A stretch of DNA of 51,019 nt from Bacteroidota bacterium (GTDB taxonomy: Bacteria > Bacteroidota > Bacteroidia > Bacteroidales > F082), in contig JAERTD010000106.1 in the NCBI GenBank assembly GCA_016845175.1, positions 1 through 51,019 of the forward strand, in the 5' to 3' direction. This document shows positions 18,037 through 27,676 of this stretch, in pieces. The notes beneath the pieces are model-generated. The model ran no database searches. It saw only the letters and a list, made by a program, of their open reading frames with translations, and was not told the DNA's origin. The translations under genes were made by a program, and so were the position numbers. The first letter of the stretch is position 1, and the number at the start of each line of letters is the position of its first letter.

Positions 18037-18609
18037 ATGCTGGATTATTTACTGGAGTTGGACACCAGCCTATTCCTATTTATCAACGGGCATCACAATG
18101 TATTTTTTGATACATTTATGACATATGTAAGTGCCAAATTATTCTGGTTACCGCTATATCTCTTCCTGTTGTATTTGCTCATCAAGGAAAACAGATGGGG
18201 TACATTTATGATGCTGGCTTTCGTAGCACTAACCGTCCTTTTTGCTGATCAGCTTTCGGTTGCCGCTTTCAAGAATGTTTTTGAACGCCTAAGACCATGC
18301 CACCATCCTGACCTTCTCGATCTGGTTCACACACCCAATGGTTGTGGCGGACAATATGGTTTTGTATCCTCACATGCTGCCAACACTTTTGCTGTGGCCA
18401 CCCTTGTGATTCAAATGTTCAATGGAAAATATAATTATATGGCATGGATGTTATATGCCTGGGCCATATTGGTTGGATTCAGTAGAATATACCTGGGCAA
18501 ACACTATCCGAGTGATGTTATTTTTGGAGCATTCCTGGGCATCGCCATTGGTTATACCACCTACCTTATGTATCGCCTCACAGACAAATATGTCTGCAGA
18601 CGGTGTTAA
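18037..18609 (+). CDS. PAP2 family phosphatase (membrane)
   Basis: The 190-residue protein has about five membrane segments. All three phosphatase motifs are present: KNVFERLRP (K-x6-RP), 'YGFVSSHAANTFA' (S-x-HA, with Ser in place of the usual Gly of PSGH) and 'SRIYLGKHYPSDV' (SR-x5-H-x3-D). Such enzymes dephosphorylate undecaprenyl pyrophosphate, phosphatidic acid or related lipids at the periplasmic face. It follows the TonB-like gene after 16 bases. The substrate is not determined; an undecaprenyl pyrophosphate phosphatase (BacA-independent) role is possible. Confidence 0.9.
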   Translation: MLDYLLELDTSLFLFINGHHNVFFDTFMTYVSAKLFWLPLYLFLLYLLIKENRWGTFMMLAFVALTVLFADQLSVAAFKNVFERLRPCHHPDLLDLVHTPNGCGGQYGFVSSHAANTFAVATLVIQMFNGKYNYMAWMLYAWAILVGFSRIYLGKHYPSDVIFGAFLGIAIGYTTYLMYRLTDKYVCRRC

Positions 18610-18784
18610 AATATCAGCTTAACCATTTCATTTTCAGGCTTGGGCGCAATCCCAAACCCGCTTGTGCATTATAAACCTTGGTCGCTGAACTGGGGTTGAA
18701 CCTCAAATCATTCAATGACAATACAGAATTCAAAACCAGCAGCTATTGAAGCCAGCAGTCACAAGTAATTGTATTTTGGAAGAT

Positions 18785-19564
18785 TTATTGAATTTCTACT
18801 ATGAGCGGATCCTTTTTATGGATTCCAAGTAGTGAAGCTGCTTTCCCCTTGTTTATGGCTATCTCCAGCATATTATTACTGGCAAATAAGGCTACAATTT
18901 CACCCGGTCGAACATCACTGTATGCATCATGGATTTTACTGACTTTATAATGGTGGTTTCTGAAAGACAGTTGAAATTCTTTCCCGTTCACAAAAGATTT
19001 GAATACGGATTCGGAAATATTAGTCACCAGATTTCCATAGGTATCTATATGCATGATTAAACCTCTGATGGCATTATCATCCACAGCAGGTTCAAAGAAC
19101 AGTTTGGTAACAAATTCCTTTTTCTCTGGTCCCAATTCACTAAGAGCACCTCCTTTAGCCAAATGAACGGCAGCCCCTACAAAGCGGTCTCTTGAAGAAA
19201 AGGTAAAATGCTCGCTTTCCTGCATAATATCCAGTTCAATCAGAGCTTCAGCTTCTCCATCAAACACTAAGGAGAAAATGCCTATATCAGTACCTATGAA
19301 ATATTGTCCATCATATTTGGCAATGGTATGAGGATGCTCCAATGATTCCTCGGTATTAATTCCAATGATATGGACAGTTCCATCAGGAAAACTCTTGTAT
19401 GCGTTCTTCAATACATAGGCAGCTTCCACCACATCAAAAGGATCTATCAAATGGGTAATATCAACCACAGTGGCATCAGGCATATGCTTAAAAATGGTCC
19501 CTTTAACAGCTGCAACATAATAATCCCGAAGTCCCCAGTCACTGGTAAGTGTAATAATTCCCAT
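18785..19564 (-). CDS. SAM hydrolase / SAM hydroxide adenosyltransferase family protein (DUF62)
   Basis: The 259-residue protein starts with 'MGIITLTSDWGLRDYYVAAVKG', the hallmark of the DUF62 family (TDFG-x-D-x-YV-x-x-x-KG), and contains 'VVDITHLIDPFDVVEAAYVL', 'HIIGINTE' and 'YFIGTDIGIFSLVF'. Members convert S-adenosylmethionine to adenosine and methionine with hydroxide; a few relatives use halide. It is divergent from phoH with 137 bases between. The region 18610-18784 downstream has no gene; a small G/C hairpin near 18640 lacks a T-tract. Confidence 0.88.
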   Translation of the reverse strand: MGIITLTSDWGLRDYYVAAVKGTIFKHMPDATVVDITHLIDPFDVVEAAYVLKNAYKSFPDGTVHIIGINTEESLEHPHTIAKYDGQYFIGTDIGIFSLVFDGEAEALIELDIMQESEHFTFSSRDRFVGAAVHLAKGGALSELGPEKKEFVTKLFFEPAVDDNAIRGLIMHIDTYGNLVTNISESVFKSFVNGKEFQLSFRNHHYKVSKIHDAYSDVRPGEIVALFASNNMLEIAINKGKAASLLGIHKKDPLIVEIQ

Positions 19565-19656
19565 AGATAATTCCTCAGCAAATCAGGCCAATGGCGGCCG
19601 ATCCGGATCAATAGTCAAAATTATGAAATTTCAACTGACAACGGTGCTTTTTTTGA

Positions 19657-19664
19657 TATTTTTG
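19657..19664 (+). promoter_or_regulatory. -7 box (TATTTTTG) for phoH-purC
   Basis: TATTTTTG matches TAnnTTTG and lies 37 bases before the phoH start at 19702. It would drive phoH and, 11 bases after its stop, purC. Confidence 0.5.
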
Positions 19665-19701
19665 AAATCTCAAATTGAAACCAATCTTTTTACGGACTTA
19701 G

Positions 19702-20652
19702 ATGGGAGAAAGTGTTATTCAGATAGATGTGGGTAGTCCCCTTGAGCTTTATGGGCCAGGAGACAAATACCTCAACGAGATCAAGAGTTTTTTCCCAAAA
19801 CTGAAAGTAGTAGCCAGGGGTGAACTTATTAAACTCATTGGTGACGAGAAAGAGATTCGCAAATTTGAGGAGCGTTTTGATATGTTGTTGGTATACTTTG
19901 ATCGTTTTGGTAAAATCACCGATGAAATTATTCAACAGGTGATGCAGGATGAAGAAGGTATAGCAGCTAAGAAGGATGCCAAGGGAGAGGATGTACTGGT
20001 ATATGGTCGTCACGGGAAATTAATAAAAGCCCTGACCCCCAATCAAAAACGAATGGTGGCCAGCAGTAACAAAAATGATATGATATTTGCCATTGGACCT
20101 GCTGGTACCGGAAAGACCTATACAGCGGTGGCCCTGGCAGTTCAGGCATTAAAAAATAAGCAAGTCAAACGCATTATTCTGGCTCGACCTGCCATCGAAG
20201 CAGGGGAAAGCCTGGGTTTTCTGCCGGGAGACATGAAAGATAAACTGGACCCTTACTTGCAGCCACTTTATGATGCATTGAGGGATATGTTGCCCACCCA
20301 GAAGTTCCTTTCCTATCTGGAAGATGGCACCATTGAGATTGCACCACTGGCTTTCATGAGGGGTCGGACCCTGGGCAATGCCTTTGCCATATTGGATGAA
20401 GCTCAGAATGCCTCCACCAGCCAGCTGAAAATGTTTCTCACCAGAATGGGCAAATCTTCAAAATTTATAGTGACGGGTGACATTACTCAGATTGATTTGC
20501 CCAGAAGCAAACAATCCGGCTTATTACAGGCACAAAAGATACTCGACGGCATTTCAGGAATAGACTTTATCTACCTGGACGAAAAAGATGTGGTCAGACA
20601 TAAATTGGTAACTAAAGTAATTAACGCATATAAAACATTGGACGATAATTAA
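19702..20652 (+). CDS. phoH: PhoH-like ATPase
   Basis: The 316-residue protein has an N-terminal KH-like RNA-binding part (about 1-100) and a PhoH ATPase domain with Walker [12 protein letters not shown] (about 131-141), Walker B '[10 protein letters not shown]' and the sensor '[14 protein letters not shown]'. PhoH-like (YbeZ) proteins are cytoplasmic ATPases linked to RNA and ribosome metabolism. In many bacteria phoH lies next to ybeY; here purC follows instead after 11 bases. Confidence 0.95.
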   Translation: MGESVIQIDVGSPLELYGPGDKYLNEIKSFFPKLKVVARGELIKLIGDEKEIRKFEERFDMLLVYFDRFGKITDEIIQQVMQDEEGIAAKKDAKGEDVLVYGRHGKLIKALTPNQKRMVASSNKNDMIFAIGPAGTGKTYTAVALAVQALKNKQVKRIILARPAIEAGESLGFLPGDMKDKLDPYLQPLYDALRDMLPTQKFLSYLEDGTIEIAPLAFMRGRTLGNAFAILDEAQNASTSQLKMFLTRMGKSSKFIVTGDITQIDLPRSKQSGLLQAQKILDGISGIDFIYLDEKDVVRHKLVTKVINAYKTLDDN

Positions 20653-20663
20653 AACTATTAGCT

Positions 20664-21605
20664 ATGAGTGAAGCCATTATTAGAACCGATTTTGAATTTC
20701 CAAAGCAGAAAGATGTGTATCACGGTAAGGTGAGAGACGTTTATAATATTGATGATGAATTACTGGTGATGGTTGCCAGCGACAGGATATCCGCTTTTGA
20801 CGTTGTACTGCCCAAAGGAATTCCTTTTAAAGGACAAGTATTGAATCAAATTGCAGAAAAATTTCTGGATGCCACATCAGACATTGTTCCCAACTGGAAA
20901 ATTGCCAGCCCCGACCCTATGGTTACCATTGGTAAATATTGCAACCCCTTCCCTGTTGAGATGATTATCAGAGGTTATCTGACCGGGAGTTCATGGCGTA
21001 CCTATAAATCCGGCGCCAGAGATATTTGTGGCGTACCGGTTCCTGATGGACTTAAAGAACACCAGCGTTTCCCTGAGCCCATAGTCACACCAACCACAAA
21101 AGCCACTGAAGGGCATGATGAAGACATTTCCAAAGAAGAAATCATCAAGCAAGGCTTGGTAAGTCCTGAAGACTATGCGCAATTGGAGGATTTCACCATA
21201 AAACTGTTCCAGAGAGGTACTGAAATAGCTGCTGAAAAAGGACTTATCCTGGTGGATACCAAATATGAATTTGGAAAAATTGGTGATCAGATATATCTGA
21301 TTGATGAGATCCATACACCTGACTCCTCACGTTACTTTTATGCTGATGAATATGAAGAGCGATTCGCCAAAGGCGAACAACAAAAACAGCTTTCCAAAGA
21401 GTTTGTCAGAGAGTGGTTAATGGAGAACGGATTCCAGGGCAAAGAAGGTCAGGATGTTCCTGAAATGAATGAATCTTTTGTCAACAGTGTTTCCGAAAGA
21501 TATATCGAGCTTTATGAGCAGGTGACCGGAGAGAAATTTATTAAAGTACCAGCCGACTCTGTACATGAGAGGATCGAAACCAATATTAACAACTATCTTA
21601 AGTAA
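20664..21605 (+). CDS. purC: Phosphoribosylaminoimidazole-succinocarboxamide synthase
   Basis: The protein has 313 residues, the longer (non-E. coli) type. Signature segments are '[22 protein letters not shown]', '[15 protein letters not shown]', '[15 protein letters not shown]', '[15 protein letters not shown]' and '[12 protein letters not shown]'. It joins aspartate to CAIR in step 8 of IMP synthesis with ATP. It is followed by a strong terminator hairpin at 21623-21670. Confidence 0.97.
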   Translation: MSEAIIRTDFEFPKQKDVYHGKVRDVYNIDDELLVMVASDRISAFDVVLPKGIPFKGQVLNQIAEKFLDATSDIVPNWKIASPDPMVTIGKYCNPFPVEMIIRGYLTGSSWRTYKSGARDICGVPVPDGLKEHQRFPEPIVTPTTKATEGHDEDISKEEIIKQGLVSPEDYAQLEDFTIKLFQRGTEIAAEKGLILVDTKYEFGKIGDQIYLIDEIHTPDSSRYFYADEYEERFAKGEQQKQLSKEFVREWLMENGFQGKEGQDVPEMNESFVNSVSERYIELYEQVTGEKFIKVPADSVHERIETNINNYLK

Positions 21606-21622
21606 GTAGCAACTGCTTAAAT

Positions 21623-21670
21623 AAAAGCGTTGGAGGGCTCTTCTGAAAGGCTTTTCAACGCTTTTTTTTT
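21623..21670 (+). terminator. Rho-independent terminator after purC
   Basis: The stem AAAAGCGTTG / CAACGCTTTT is followed by a run of T up to 21670. It overlaps the stop codon of the convergent SirB1-like gene by two bases. Confidence 0.85.
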
Positions 21671-22553
21671 ATAGTTCCAGGGCAGAAAGCAAACCTGCGC
21701 TGGCGTTGGCATCATCCTTTCTTCCATCCTTCTCATAAGCGGATGAGATCTCTTTTACAAGACGTTTGACCAGGGTAATGTTATCACAAGGTGTGTAATA
21801 GTCAGCATGGGGGTCGAGTTTCATTTGCTTCAGGTACAATCGAACCTCATTTTGTGTAAAAACAGCTCCCTTATTCATAGCGTTGAGATAGAAAATGACA
21901 TCAGATTCTACATAGCTTTTAGGATTTCTCAAATCAGCCGATTCGTCCATATATGCCAGAATAAAATGCTGCGGAAGGTTAACCCCAAATATGGGCAACT
22001 TTAGCCTCTGTGCCACGATAATGTACAGCATGCTAATGGTTAGCGAGTTACCTTCTTGTCCATGAATTAGAGCATAAAGGAAATTGCCATCCACAACATC
22101 TTTATTTAAGCCGATGCCTTTGTACTGATACACATCGTAAAACACATGGTTGATCACCTTGATCTTTTCAAGAGGTGTAAGATTATCATTGATTTCGAGC
22201 CAGACATCCTGGGTGAGTTTATCAACTGTTTTCTTCAGTGATTCTTCGTTGGTCTCAGGAAAACGCAATCTGTTCAGAATGAGCGCTGCTTCCAGCAAAT
22301 CGCCCACATTACCTCGGGCCCAATCATATAAAGATTTGAATACATCTTTATAACGTATTTCCTGAATCAGTTGTGTTACACGTTTATGAAGTCTTTCTTC
22401 CGATTGCTCAACCTCAACATTTTCGAGTAAAGGCATGGCATCGCCACCATAATCAATGATTTTCACCTTTATGGCAGCATACATTTCTTCGCTGGGTTCG
22501 TCAAGCATACTGACCAGCGCTTCCAGCTCTTTATTTTGACACATGACCTCCAA
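21669..22553 (-). CDS. SirB1-like transglutaminase-fold protein
   Basis: The 294-residue soluble protein has no signal. A helical N-terminal half is followed by the SirB1/transglutaminase-like core at about 85-225: 'YDWARGNVGDLLEAALILNRLRFP', 'NHVFYDVYQYKGI', 'IHGQEGNSLTISMLYIIVAQRL', 'LPIFGVNLPQHFILAYMD'. In this family the classical catalytic Cys position is not conserved and the proteins are thought to be non-enzymatic. The start at 22553 could be replaced by the Met three codons later. It converges on purC across the shared terminator. Confidence 0.82.
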   Translation of the reverse strand: MEVMCQNKELEALVSMLDEPSEEMYAAIKVKIIDYGGDAMPLLENVEVEQSEERLHKRVTQLIQEIRYKDVFKSLYDWARGNVGDLLEAALILNRLRFPETNEESLKKTVDKLTQDVWLEINDNLTPLEKIKVINHVFYDVYQYKGIGLNKDVVDGNFLYALIHGQEGNSLTISMLYIIVAQRLKLPIFGVNLPQHFILAYMDESADLRNPKSYVESDVIFYLNAMNKGAVFTQNEVRLYLKQMKLDPHADYYTPCDNITLVKRLVKEISSAYEKDGRKDDANASAGLLSALEL

Positions 22554-22916
22554 TACTCTGTAATTTTCAGTAGTAAAAGTACGGCATGCATGATTCTCAT
22601 CTTAGACAGATCATTGCTATTTAATCACAACTGATTGTTAACAAATACGAGAAAGGCAAAGCTGTCAGAATCAAGGAACAGACTGAGTTTAACCATCTAA
22701 CAAACTTGTGTACTATCTACAAAGGGCAGGCTATAATCTCTCTACAATACGAAAAAGAGCCTGTGGATTCGAGGTCTTCAACTTCTTATTCTAACTTGAA
22801 TAAATTAATTCGAGGCAGAACTATCGTGGTATCAATTGGAATTTTTGTTTCCGACCCAGAGGATCGGGGAATTAAGCCACTATCTTCTCGTCCTCCGAAT
22901 CAAATACAAAGGTGGA
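22554..22916. other. Gene-free 363-base gap with a hairpin and possible relic
   Basis: Neither strand has a convincing gene. An open frame at 22706-22930 has no recognisable domain. The segment 22851-22867 forms a small hairpin (CCGACCC / GGATCGG), and the octamer ATTCGAGG occurs twice (about 22768 and 22808). The base pattern suggests a decayed gene or an intergenic element rather than a promoter region. Confidence 0.4.
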
Positions 22917-24224
22917 TTAAACTATTTTGACCAGGAAATAATTCTTCTTTCCTTTCTGAGCCAGGATGTATTTATCATTCAGCAGATCCTTTTCACCCAG
23001 TTGATAATCCTCACGAACTTTTTGTTTGTTGATGGACACCGCATTGTCCTTCAGCATTCTTCTTGCCTCCCCGTTGGATTTGAAAGCTTTTGCTTTCTGG
23101 GATAAGAAATCCAATAAACCAATGCCAGACAGGAATTCATCACGGCTCATTTCTGATTGTGGAACACCATTAAAGACGCTGAGCAAGGTTCTTTCATCCA
23201 GGCGTTGGAGCATTTCAGTAGTAGCCTTACCAAACAAAATCTGAGAAGCTTCAACAGCAGCAGTATAAGCCTCCTCAGCATGTACCCTGACAGTAATATC
23301 CTTGGCCAGTGTTTTCTGCAACAATCTCAAATGAGGTGTTTCCTGGTGCTCTGAAATCAGTGTTTCGATTTCATTTTTACTCAATAAAGTAAAAATCTTG
23401 ATGTATTTTTCAGCATCTTCATCGGATACATTCATCCAGAATTGGTAGAATTCATAAGGGGATGTTTTTTCAGGATCCAGCCATATATTGCCTGTTTCCG
23501 TTTTCCCGAATTTAGATCCATCTGCCTTGGTGATCAATGGACAGGTAAGCGCATATGCTTTGTTTTCATGCCCTAGTTTTCTTCTGATTAACTCAGTACC
23601 CGTAGTTATATTTCCCCACTGATCAGCTCCACCCATCTGAAGTTTACAATTCTCATGCTGGTACAGGTATAAGAAATCATATCCCTGAACCAACTGGTAA
23701 GAAAACTCCGTAAAGGACATCCCTGAGTTAGCTTCGCCTGAGATACGTTTTTTTACAGAATCCTTCGACATCATGTAATTTACTGTGATATGCTTACCTA
23801 TGTCGCGAATAAACTCCAGAAAACTGAACTTCTTCATCCAATCATAATTATTCACCAATAGGGCTTTGTTCTCAGCCTCACTGTCAAAGTCAAGGAACTT
23901 AGACAATTGTTGTTTGATGCCATTCTCATTTTTCCTAAGCTCCTCTTCATTCAAAAGGTTTCTTTCATCGGATTTTCCGGAAGGATCACCAATCATTCCG
24001 GTAGCGCCACCCACAAGAGCAATGGGCTTATGTCCAGCTATTTGAAGATGCTTCAACATCATGACACTAACCAGGTGACCAATGTGTAAGGAATCGGCAG
24101 TTGGATCTATTCCCACATAACCTGCGGTCATTTCTTTCAACAATTGTGATTCTGTTTCGGGCATCACATCATGCACCATTCCTCTCCATTGGAGTTCTTC
24201 TACGAAATTCTTTGTTGCGCTCAC
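22917..24224 (-). CDS. tyrS: Tyrosyl-tRNA synthetase
   Basis: The protein has 435 residues from a GTG at 24224 ([15 protein letters not shown]). The open frame extends to an ATG at 24272, but a -7 promoter box lies between them (24242-24249), so the GTG is preferred. Class I motifs: '[13 protein letters not shown]' (HIGH) and '[16 protein letters not shown]' (the KMSKS-equivalent, KFGKT form). The tyrosine-binding '[21 protein letters not shown]' is intact, and a C-terminal S4 domain (about 355-420) binds tRNA. Single-gene unit. Confidence 0.96.
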   Translation of the reverse strand: MSATKNFVEELQWRGMVHDVMPETESQLLKEMTAGYVGIDPTADSLHIGHLVSVMMLKHLQIAGHKPIALVGGATGMIGDPSGKSDERNLLNEEELRKNENGIKQQLSKFLDFDSEAENKALLVNNYDWMKKFSFLEFIRDIGKHITVNYMMSKDSVKKRISGEANSGMSFTEFSYQLVQGYDFLYLYQHENCKLQMGGADQWGNITTGTELIRRKLGHENKAYALTCPLITKADGSKFGKTETGNIWLDPEKTSPYEFYQFWMNVSDEDAEKYIKIFTLLSKNEIETLISEHQETPHLRLLQKTLAKDITVRVHAEEAYTAAVEASQILFGKATTEMLQRLDERTLLSVFNGVPQSEMSRDEFLSGIGLLDFLSQKAKAFKSNGEARRMLKDNAVSINKQKVREDYQLGEKDLLNDKYILAQKGKKNYFLVKIV

Positions 24225-24241
24225 AGTATTCAAATTTTGCG

Positions 24242-24249
24242 CAAAGATA
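24242..24249 (-). promoter_or_regulatory. -7 box (TATCTTTG) for tyrS, deciding the start
   Basis: On the minus strand TATCTTTG matches TAnnTTTG and lies 17 bases before the GTG at 24224. Transcription from here cannot include the ATG at 24272. Confidence 0.6.
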
Positions 24250-24373
24250 GGCGTTTTGAATATTGGTTGCATGAATGAAATGGAAGGATCAGTGAGAATG
24301 TTTACAAGTGGATTTCACAAGCGCTAATCATGGGCTTCATTCACCAAATGATACTATTCTCTTTATGCATGAA

Positions 24374-25258
24374 TCACAAAGACCGGAGCCATTCAGGACG
24401 CAGAAAAGCACCTTCAGGATCCTTAAGTACCTGAGCTATACGCTCCAGCAACAGGTTCTTATCCTTATTGAGAACGCCTTTTAAAACCAGATAGTTTGAG
24501 GCATGATCACTTCTGAAGATGCTGCTTTCCAGCTCCAGATCCTGGATAAACATGCCCATCTCATCAATTAGTTCAGTTTGATTCATGGATACATATGTTC
24601 CTTTGAAGCGGTTCTGAAAATGCTCCTGGCCGTAAGGAAAACTCAGCACCAGAGTTGAAAGATATTCAGGCTGTATTTGGTTAATTACCTGTGCCGAATG
24701 TTGGGCATGCTGCCTGGAAAACACCCTACCTCCAAGACCGTTCAAAACCATAACAGACAGCTTAATACCCGCTTTCTTTGCCTTTTGTAAGGCTTCGATA
24801 GTAGATTTTGCTGTTTCCCCTTTGTTGATACATGATAACAATTCATCATCACCACTTTCAATACCAACGTACAATATTTTCAAGCCAGCTTCTGTCAGTT
24901 GTTTTAATTCCATATCCGATTTCGCAAGAATATCTCTTGGTGAAGCATAAGCAGATACCCTTAGGATTTTTGGAAACACCTCATGGATTTTTGCCAGCAA
25001 GTTGTGGAGCCGTTTAAAGGATAATACAAATGCATTTCCGTCGGCAAGAAACACTTTGCGAACCTGGTCGGCATATGGCTTCATCTGATCTATTTCAGCA
25101 AATACTTCATCTTCTTTTCTTACTGAAAAAGATTTTGAAGTATACATTTCGCAAAATGAGCATTTATTCCAGGAGCAGCCCAGGGTAGTTTGTAATATTA
25201 ATGATCGTGCCTCACTGGGAGGGCGAAACAGGGGTTCATGGTAATCAATGGGAAACAT
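24374..25258 (-). CDS. Radical SAM protein (COG1032-like)
   Basis: The protein has 294 residues from the ATG at 25258 (MFPIDYHEPLFRPPSEA). The frame is open to 25402, but the extra 48 residues are unlike the family and overlap the divergent epimerase gene. The cluster motif is GCSWNKCSFCEMY, spacing C-x4-C-x2-C, one residue longer than the classic C-x3-C-x2-C but usual for this subfamily. Other radical SAM features are 'VFLADGNAFVL' and 'AGLKILYVGIESGDDELL'. The reaction is not known. A -7 box lies only four bases before the ATG. Confidence 0.88.
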   Translation of the reverse strand: MFPIDYHEPLFRPPSEARSLILQTTLGCSWNKCSFCEMYTSKSFSVRKEDEVFAEIDQMKPYADQVRKVFLADGNAFVLSFKRLHNLLAKIHEVFPKILRVSAYASPRDILAKSDMELKQLTEAGLKILYVGIESGDDELLSCINKGETAKSTIEALQKAKKAGIKLSVMVLNGLGGRVFSRQHAQHSAQVINQIQPEYLSTLVLSFPYGQEHFQNRFKGTYVSMNQTELIDEMGMFIQDLELESSIFRSDHASNYLVLKGVLNKDKNLLLERIAQVLKDPEGAFLRPEWLRSL

Positions 25259-25262
25259 ATCA

Positions 25263-25270
25263 CAAAAGTA
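25263..25270 (-). promoter_or_regulatory. -7 box (TACTTTTG) abutting the radical SAM start
   Basis: On the minus strand TACTTTTG fits TAnnTTTG and ends four bases before the ATG at 25258. If used, the mRNA would be leaderless or nearly so. Confidence 0.45.
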
Positions 25271-25360
25271 GTACAATTGACAACAAAACAGCTTTGTTTT
25301 TAGTATTGCTACAGACAGGTATCCTACCTCTATATTAATTATTTTACGTTCATTTGTATA

Positions 25361-26374
25361 ATGATATTGGTAACAGGAGGAACAGGTTTTATTGGTGCGC
25401 ACTTGCTTTATAAACTATGCAGCAAAGGGTTAAGCATCAGGGCATTAAAGCGCAAAGGCAGCAGTCTGACTATTACCCACAAGATATTTTCTTACTACAC
25501 TAATAAACTGGAAACACTCCTGGCTCAAATTGAATGGGTAGAAGGTGATCTCATGGATATCTATTCTTTAGAGGAAGCCATGCAGGATATTGAACAGGTG
25601 TATCATGCCGCTGCAGTGGTATCCTTTCAGGGCACTGATGGAAATGAACTCTATCGTACCAATGTTGAAGGCACCACAAACATGGTCAATGCGGCTCTTG
25701 AACAAAAGATTTCAAAGTTCTGCTTCGTGAGTTCCATAGGGAGTCTGGGGCGTGCTGATGCACAGGGTCTAGTGGATGAAAACACCCATTGGAATAACAA
25801 AAAAACATCGGTTTACTCCACCAGTAAATATGAAGCCGAAAGAGAAGTATGGCGAGGCATTGCGGAAGGTTTGAATGCGGTGATTGTTAACCCTTCGATC
25901 GTGGTGGGTCCCGGGAACTGGAATTCAGGAAGTCCGAAGCTTTTTCAAACTTTATGGAATGGCCTTAAGTTTTATACTGAAGGAAGCAATGGCTTTGTTG
26001 ATGTTAATGATGTGGCAGAATGTATGATAAGCCTGATGAAAGGTCCTTTCTCCGGAGAACGGTATATCCTCAACTCAGAAAACATCAGGTATAAGCAATT
26101 CTTTGGCTGGATGTCTGAGGCCCTGGGTAAGAAACCCCCAAAATACAAAGCAGGAAGATTTTTGAGTGCTCTGGTGTGGCGGGTCCTGGCTGTACAATCC
26201 ATATTTACAGGAAAAAAATCGAGTATTACCCGTGAAACTGCCACCACCGCCAATCAATTGTATAGGTATTCCAATGCCAAGGTAGTTGAAGCACTGAACC
26301 ATGAATTTATTCCTATCAGGGAAAGCCTGTATCGAACGGCTGAGTTTTTTAAAGCAGATCATACTAAGGCTTAA
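25361..26374 (+). CDS. NAD-dependent epimerase/dehydratase (extended SDR)
   Basis: The 337-residue protein has the Rossmann motif GGTGFIGAHL at 6-15, 'VYHAAAVVSF', the catalytic 'SVYSTSKYEAE' (Y-x-x-x-K) and 'VNPSIVVGPGNW'. This set resembles the dihydroflavonol-reductase-like branch of extended SDRs. It is divergent from the radical SAM gene. No sugar-nucleotide cluster surrounds it, so the substrate is open. There are 81 bases to the next gene. Confidence 0.88.
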   Translation: MILVTGGTGFIGAHLLYKLCSKGLSIRALKRKGSSLTITHKIFSYYTNKLETLLAQIEWVEGDLMDIYSLEEAMQDIEQVYHAAAVVSFQGTDGNELYRTNVEGTTNMVNAALEQKISKFCFVSSIGSLGRADAQGLVDENTHWNNKKTSVYSTSKYEAEREVWRGIAEGLNAVIVNPSIVVGPGNWNSGSPKLFQTLWNGLKFYTEGSNGFVDVNDVAECMISLMKGPFSGERYILNSENIRYKQFFGWMSEALGKKPPKYKAGRFLSALVWRVLAVQSIFTGKKSSITRETATTANQLYRYSNAKVVEALNHEFIPIRESLYRTAEFFKADHTKA

Positions 26375-26455
26375 AGGTTTGCGTTTTTTCTAAAATCACC
26401 TGCCTATTCGGAAAAATTACGTTTCATTATTTCCATAACCCAAAAAAACCACCTT

Positions 26456-27097
26456 ATGAAACGTTTCTTAATTAGTGCCTTTGTTCTCTCCATTGCATTG
26501 ACAGCTTGCAAGAATAATGACAATCCTGATCCCCTTCCCGCGCATACAGTATCAGACTATTTTCCTCTGGCTGTAGGTAATATGTGGGTATTTGATGTCT
26601 CATCCTGCGATTCCACCTGGACCGACTGCACCTACCTGAGAACTGATACCAACCATATAACAAAGGACACCCTGATCAACGCCCATATCTACTATAAAAT
26701 TGAAGGCGGTGATCTAATAAACCCCAAACCTGTTTTCATTAGAGATTCGCTTGATTATCTGATTGACAGCGAAGGGAATATTTTATTTTCGGATAAGGAC
26801 TTTGAAACTAGATTGTCTGAAGAATATATTATTAGTAACACAGATACTTTGTTCCATTGGTATACTCAGATGCAAGAGGATGAAGTGAGCATACAAGTTC
26901 CCATGGGTTCATTTAATTGTCTGGATAACCAACTGTCATTCTTTAGATGGAAAGAAAACTTCGAAACTGAATTTAATGGACATTCCTGTTATAGCGAAGG
27001 TATTGGCCCTGTCTATCAAAGTGCACTTCTGGCTTCAAATACAGGTGGCTTCAAACGTGAACTGCTGAGCTACGAACTTCTGATAATAAATAAATGA
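26456..27097 (+). CDS. Lipoprotein of unknown function
   Basis: The 213-residue protein has a clear lipoprotein signal (MKRFLISAFVLSIALTAC, Cys at 18) followed by a disordered acidic and Pro stretch. The motif 'DYFPLAVGNMWVFD' is common at the start of small Bacteroidota surface lipoproteins. The rest is beta-rich with several Cys residues (CDSTWTDC, NCLDN, HSC) that could pair. No enzymatic motif was seen. It converges on acpS, 20 bases apart. Confidence 0.78.
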   Translation: MKRFLISAFVLSIALTACKNNDNPDPLPAHTVSDYFPLAVGNMWVFDVSSCDSTWTDCTYLRTDTNHITKDTLINAHIYYKIEGGDLINPKPVFIRDSLDYLIDSEGNILFSDKDFETRLSEEYIISNTDTLFHWYTQMQEDEVSIQVPMGSFNCLDNQLSFFRWKENFETEFNGHSCYSEGIGPVYQSALLASNTGGFKRELLSYELLIINK

Positions 27098-27117
27098 GGT
27101 CAGAAAAGCCAGTGGTA

Positions 27118-27495
27118 TTATTTCTCTAAAACAACAAAAGCATTGGCCATTTCTTTGACATGTGAAATGGAAAGATGGATATGAGTGACCTTATGTTCAG
27201 AGAGATATTCCTTCACCTTACCATGAGGTTCGATGAAGGGTTTTCCAAGATCATCGTTTAGCACTTCTATCTCATGAAATGCCATACCATAACGGTAGCC
27301 AGTTCCTAAAGCCTTGAAAAATGCTTCTTTGGCTGCAAAGCGAGCAGCATAACACTGATAACGTGTAACCTTTCCCTTATCACAATAGGATTGTTCATGC
27401 TCTGTATAAAGCTTCTGCTTCAACAAATCATTATCTTCTAAATGCTTTTGCATGCGTGAAACCTCAATTATGTCTGTTCCTATGCCGAATATCAT
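27118..27495 (-). CDS. acpS: Holo-[acyl-carrier-protein] synthase
   Basis: The protein has 125 residues, the normal AcpS length. The Mg-binding motifs are present: 'GIGTDIIEVSRM' and 'RFAAKEAFFKALGTGYR'. 'HLSISHVKEMANAFVV' is the usual C-terminal segment. It moves 4'-phosphopantetheine from CoA to apo-ACP and so activates fatty-acid synthesis. It is separated from kbl by 181 bases without a gene. Confidence 0.95.
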   Translation of the reverse strand: MIFGIGTDIIEVSRMQKHLEDNDLLKQKLYTEHEQSYCDKGKVTRYQCYAARFAAKEAFFKALGTGYRYGMAFHEIEVLNDDLGKPFIEPHGKVKEYLSEHKVTHIHLSISHVKEMANAFVVLEK

Positions 27496-27644
27496 AGAGT
27501 GGAAGTTATGAGTAAGAGTTATAAGTTATTGGTTATAGGTTTTTAGCTAACATTGATAAGTAATTACTATGATGATCACAAAGACGGTCAGTTGATTAGT
27601 GCCAATATAATCTACCTACACTAATTCTCACACTCACACTAAGC

Positions 27645-27662
27645 TCCCGATAACTATCAGGA
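27645..27662. repeat. Degenerate palindrome of the type CCCGATAGCTATCGGG
   Basis: TCCCGATAACTATCAGGA is an imperfect palindrome and a near match to ACGATAGCTATCGGGA at 50831-50846. Such CCCGATAGCTATCGGG-like palindromes seem to be scattered between genes in Bacteroidota genomes (from memory). Just upstream, 27503-27541 is a low-complexity stretch of GTTATAAGTTA-like words. Confidence 0.4.
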
Positions 27663-27676
27663 CAGGCTCAATCTCA

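Noticed and set aside
18630..18665. G/C hairpin (TTGGG / CCCAA) after the PAP2 gene as a terminator
   Set aside because: Short stem and no T-run after it.
22706..22930. A 74-residue open frame in the gap before tyrS
   Set aside because: No known domain, odd composition, and its end runs into tyrS; kept only as a gap note.
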